Shown: positions 6,832 to 7,863 of the stretch, in pieces
How positions within the stretch are numbered: position 1 is the first letter of the stretch
How the letters are laid out: each line of letters opens with the position of its first letter
Assembly (NCBI GenBank): GCA_035711465.1
Contig: DASTCC010000372.1
Coordinates: 1-7,863, forward strand
Reading direction: 5' to 3'
From: DASTCC01 sp035711465
GTDB lineage: Bacteria > Acidobacteriota > Vicinamibacteria > Vicinamibacterales > SCN-69-37
Length of the DNA stretch: 7,863 nt
Made by a program: the position numbers and the translations under genes
The notes under the pieces: generated by a model
The model's database searches: none
Seen by the model: only the letters and a program-made list of their open reading frames with translations
What the model was told of the DNA's origin: nothing

Positions 6832-7863
6832 ATGGCCGCTTTTTTCAAGGACCTCCGCCACGCGTGCAGGCTTTTGCTGCGCAGCCCAGGCTTTACGCTG
6901 GTCGCGCTCGCCTCGTTGACGCTCGGCATCGGCGCCAACACGGCCATCTTCTCGCTCGTCAACGCCGTTCTGCTCCGGCCGATGCCGGTGCACGCGCCCG
7001 ACGAGCTCGTCTCGATCTATCAGGCTGACGACGTCAATCCCGGCAACCTGCCGATGTCGCACCTGAACTTCAAGGACCTGCGCGCCGGCAACACGACGTT
7101 CGTCGATCTCGCGGCGGTCTCGTTCGGCCAGGTCAACGTGCAGCCGCCGGCCGGCGAAGCCCGCCAGGAGGCGGCGCAGATCGTCAGCGGCAACTACTTC
7201 GATCTCATCGGCGTGCGGATGCGCCTCGGCCGAGGCTTCGCGCCGAACGAAGACGCGCCGCCCAACGGCGAGCACGTCGTGGTGATCTCGTGGGCCTACT
7301 GGCAGGAACACTTCGCCGGCGAGGACCGCGCCATCGGATCGACGATCGTCATCAACCGCACGCCGTTCACCGTGATCGGCGTCACGCCGCGCACGTTCAC
7401 CGGCACGTTCGCGCTCGGCGCGCCGTCGTTCTGGCTGACGATGGCGACGCACTCGCTGACGCAGCCGGCGCTGGCCTGGTACGAGCAGCGTCGCGGCCTG
7501 TTCCTGTTTCCCTTCGGCCGCCTGAAGCCGGGCATGACCATCGAACAGGGCCAGGCGAATCTCGCGGCGATCATGGCCAACCTGTCGAAGCAGTACCCGG
7601 CGGAAAACGCGCGGCGCGGCCAGGTGAGGACGGTGCCGCTCGCCGAGGCGCGCGTCGATCCGAATGGCCAGGGCCAGCTGCAGCGCCTGTCGCAGCTGCT
7701 CATGACCGTCGTCGGCATCGTGCTGGCGATCGCGTGCGCGAACCTCGCCAATCTGCTGCTCGCGCGCGCCTCGCGCCGGCGCCGCGAGCTGGCGGTGCGG
7801 CTGGCGATCGGCGCGGATCGCTGGCGGCTCGTGCGGCAGCTGCTCACCGAGAGCCTGCTGCTG
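6832..7863 (+). CDS. ADOP-type ABC transporter permease, MacB/FtsX-like (partial, 3' end outside window)
   Basis: 344 codons are open to the right edge with no stop. The first membrane segment is about 20-44 (GFTLVALASLTLGIGANTAIFSLVNAV), preceded by KDLRHACRLLLRSP, characteristic of acidobacterial duplicated orphan permeases. A periplasmic MacB_PCD domain spans about 45-280. A second membrane segment (about 287-311, LLMTVVGIVLAIACANLANLLLARA) then leads into RRRRELAVRLAIGADRWRLVRQLLTESLLL, the conserved start of the FtsX domain. Family members are usually about 800 residues with two such units, so roughly half may be missing. The ATG at 6832 follows AAGGA (6821-6825) with a 6-base spacer. 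With the adaptor and ATPase upstream it forms a MacAB-like extrusion machine that would need a TolC-type channel encoded elsewhere. The substrate is unknown. Confidence 0.93.
   Translation, partial: MAAFFKDLRHACRLLLRSPGFTLVALASLTLGIGANTAIFSLVNAVLLRPMPVHAPDELVSIYQADDVNPGNLPMSHLNFKDLRAGNTTFVDLAAVSFGQVNVQPPAGEARQEAAQIVSGNYFDLIGVRMRLGRGFAPNEDAPPNGEHVVVISWAYWQEHFAGEDRAIGSTIVINRTPFTVIGVTPRTFTGTFALGAPSFWLTMATHSLTQPALAWYEQRRGLFLFPFGRLKPGMTIEQGQANLAAIMANLSKQYPAENARRGQVRTVPLAEARVDPNGQGQLQRLSQLLMTVVGIVLAIACANLANLLLARASRRRRELAVRLAIGADRWRLVRQLLTESLLL

Overview
The window is GC-rich DNA with tightly packed genes on both strands, typical of a free-living Gram-negative bacterium. The best phylum-level clue is the gene running off the right edge. 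It is an ABC permease whose N-terminus has the form KDLRHACRLLLRSPGFTLVALASLTLGIGANTAIFSLVNAVLLRP (residues 6-50). This pattern is the hallmark of the 'ADOP' (acidobacterial duplicated orphan permease) branch of MacB/FtsX-like permeases, which is expanded in Acidobacteriota. I infer an acidobacterium, perhaps a Vicinamibacteria-type member. No rRNA or other marker is present to confirm this.

Left half, minus strand (3597 down to 1): four genes read leftwards. They are rsgA (ribosome-assembly GTPase), a DrrA/CcmA-type ABC ATPase, an ABC-2 type permease that overlaps the ATPase by 4 bases (ATGA), and the first 67 codons of a lipoprotein with a DUF2207-like start. The ATPase and permease form a complete ABC-2 exporter half-pair. 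rsgA lies 87 bp upstream and may only be a co-oriented housekeeping neighbour.

Centre (3598-4595): a 44-bp divergent spacer contains an AT-rich inverted repeat and face-to-face promoter-like elements. It separates rsgA from a membrane-anchored ankyrin-repeat protein on the plus strand. A 219-bp gap follows, with a hairpin and a plausible sigma-70 promoter in front of the next operon.

Right half, plus strand (4596-7863): a MacA-like periplasmic adaptor, a MacB/LolD-class ATPase and an ADOP-type permease (344 codons visible, C-terminus outside the window). Together they make a tripartite MacAB-like efflux or extrusion system in which ATPase and permease are separate polypeptides. Each has a good Shine-Dalgarno sequence. 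The two gaps between these genes (93 and 136 nt) hold several perfect GC-rich stem-loops without T-tracts, the clearest structure that protein coding does not explain.

I see no CRISPR array, transposon, RNA gene or obviously novel multi-gene system. The most unusual points are the intercistronic stem-loops, the compact divergent promoter with a possible operator and possible leaderless starts, and the predicted periplasmic ankyrin protein.
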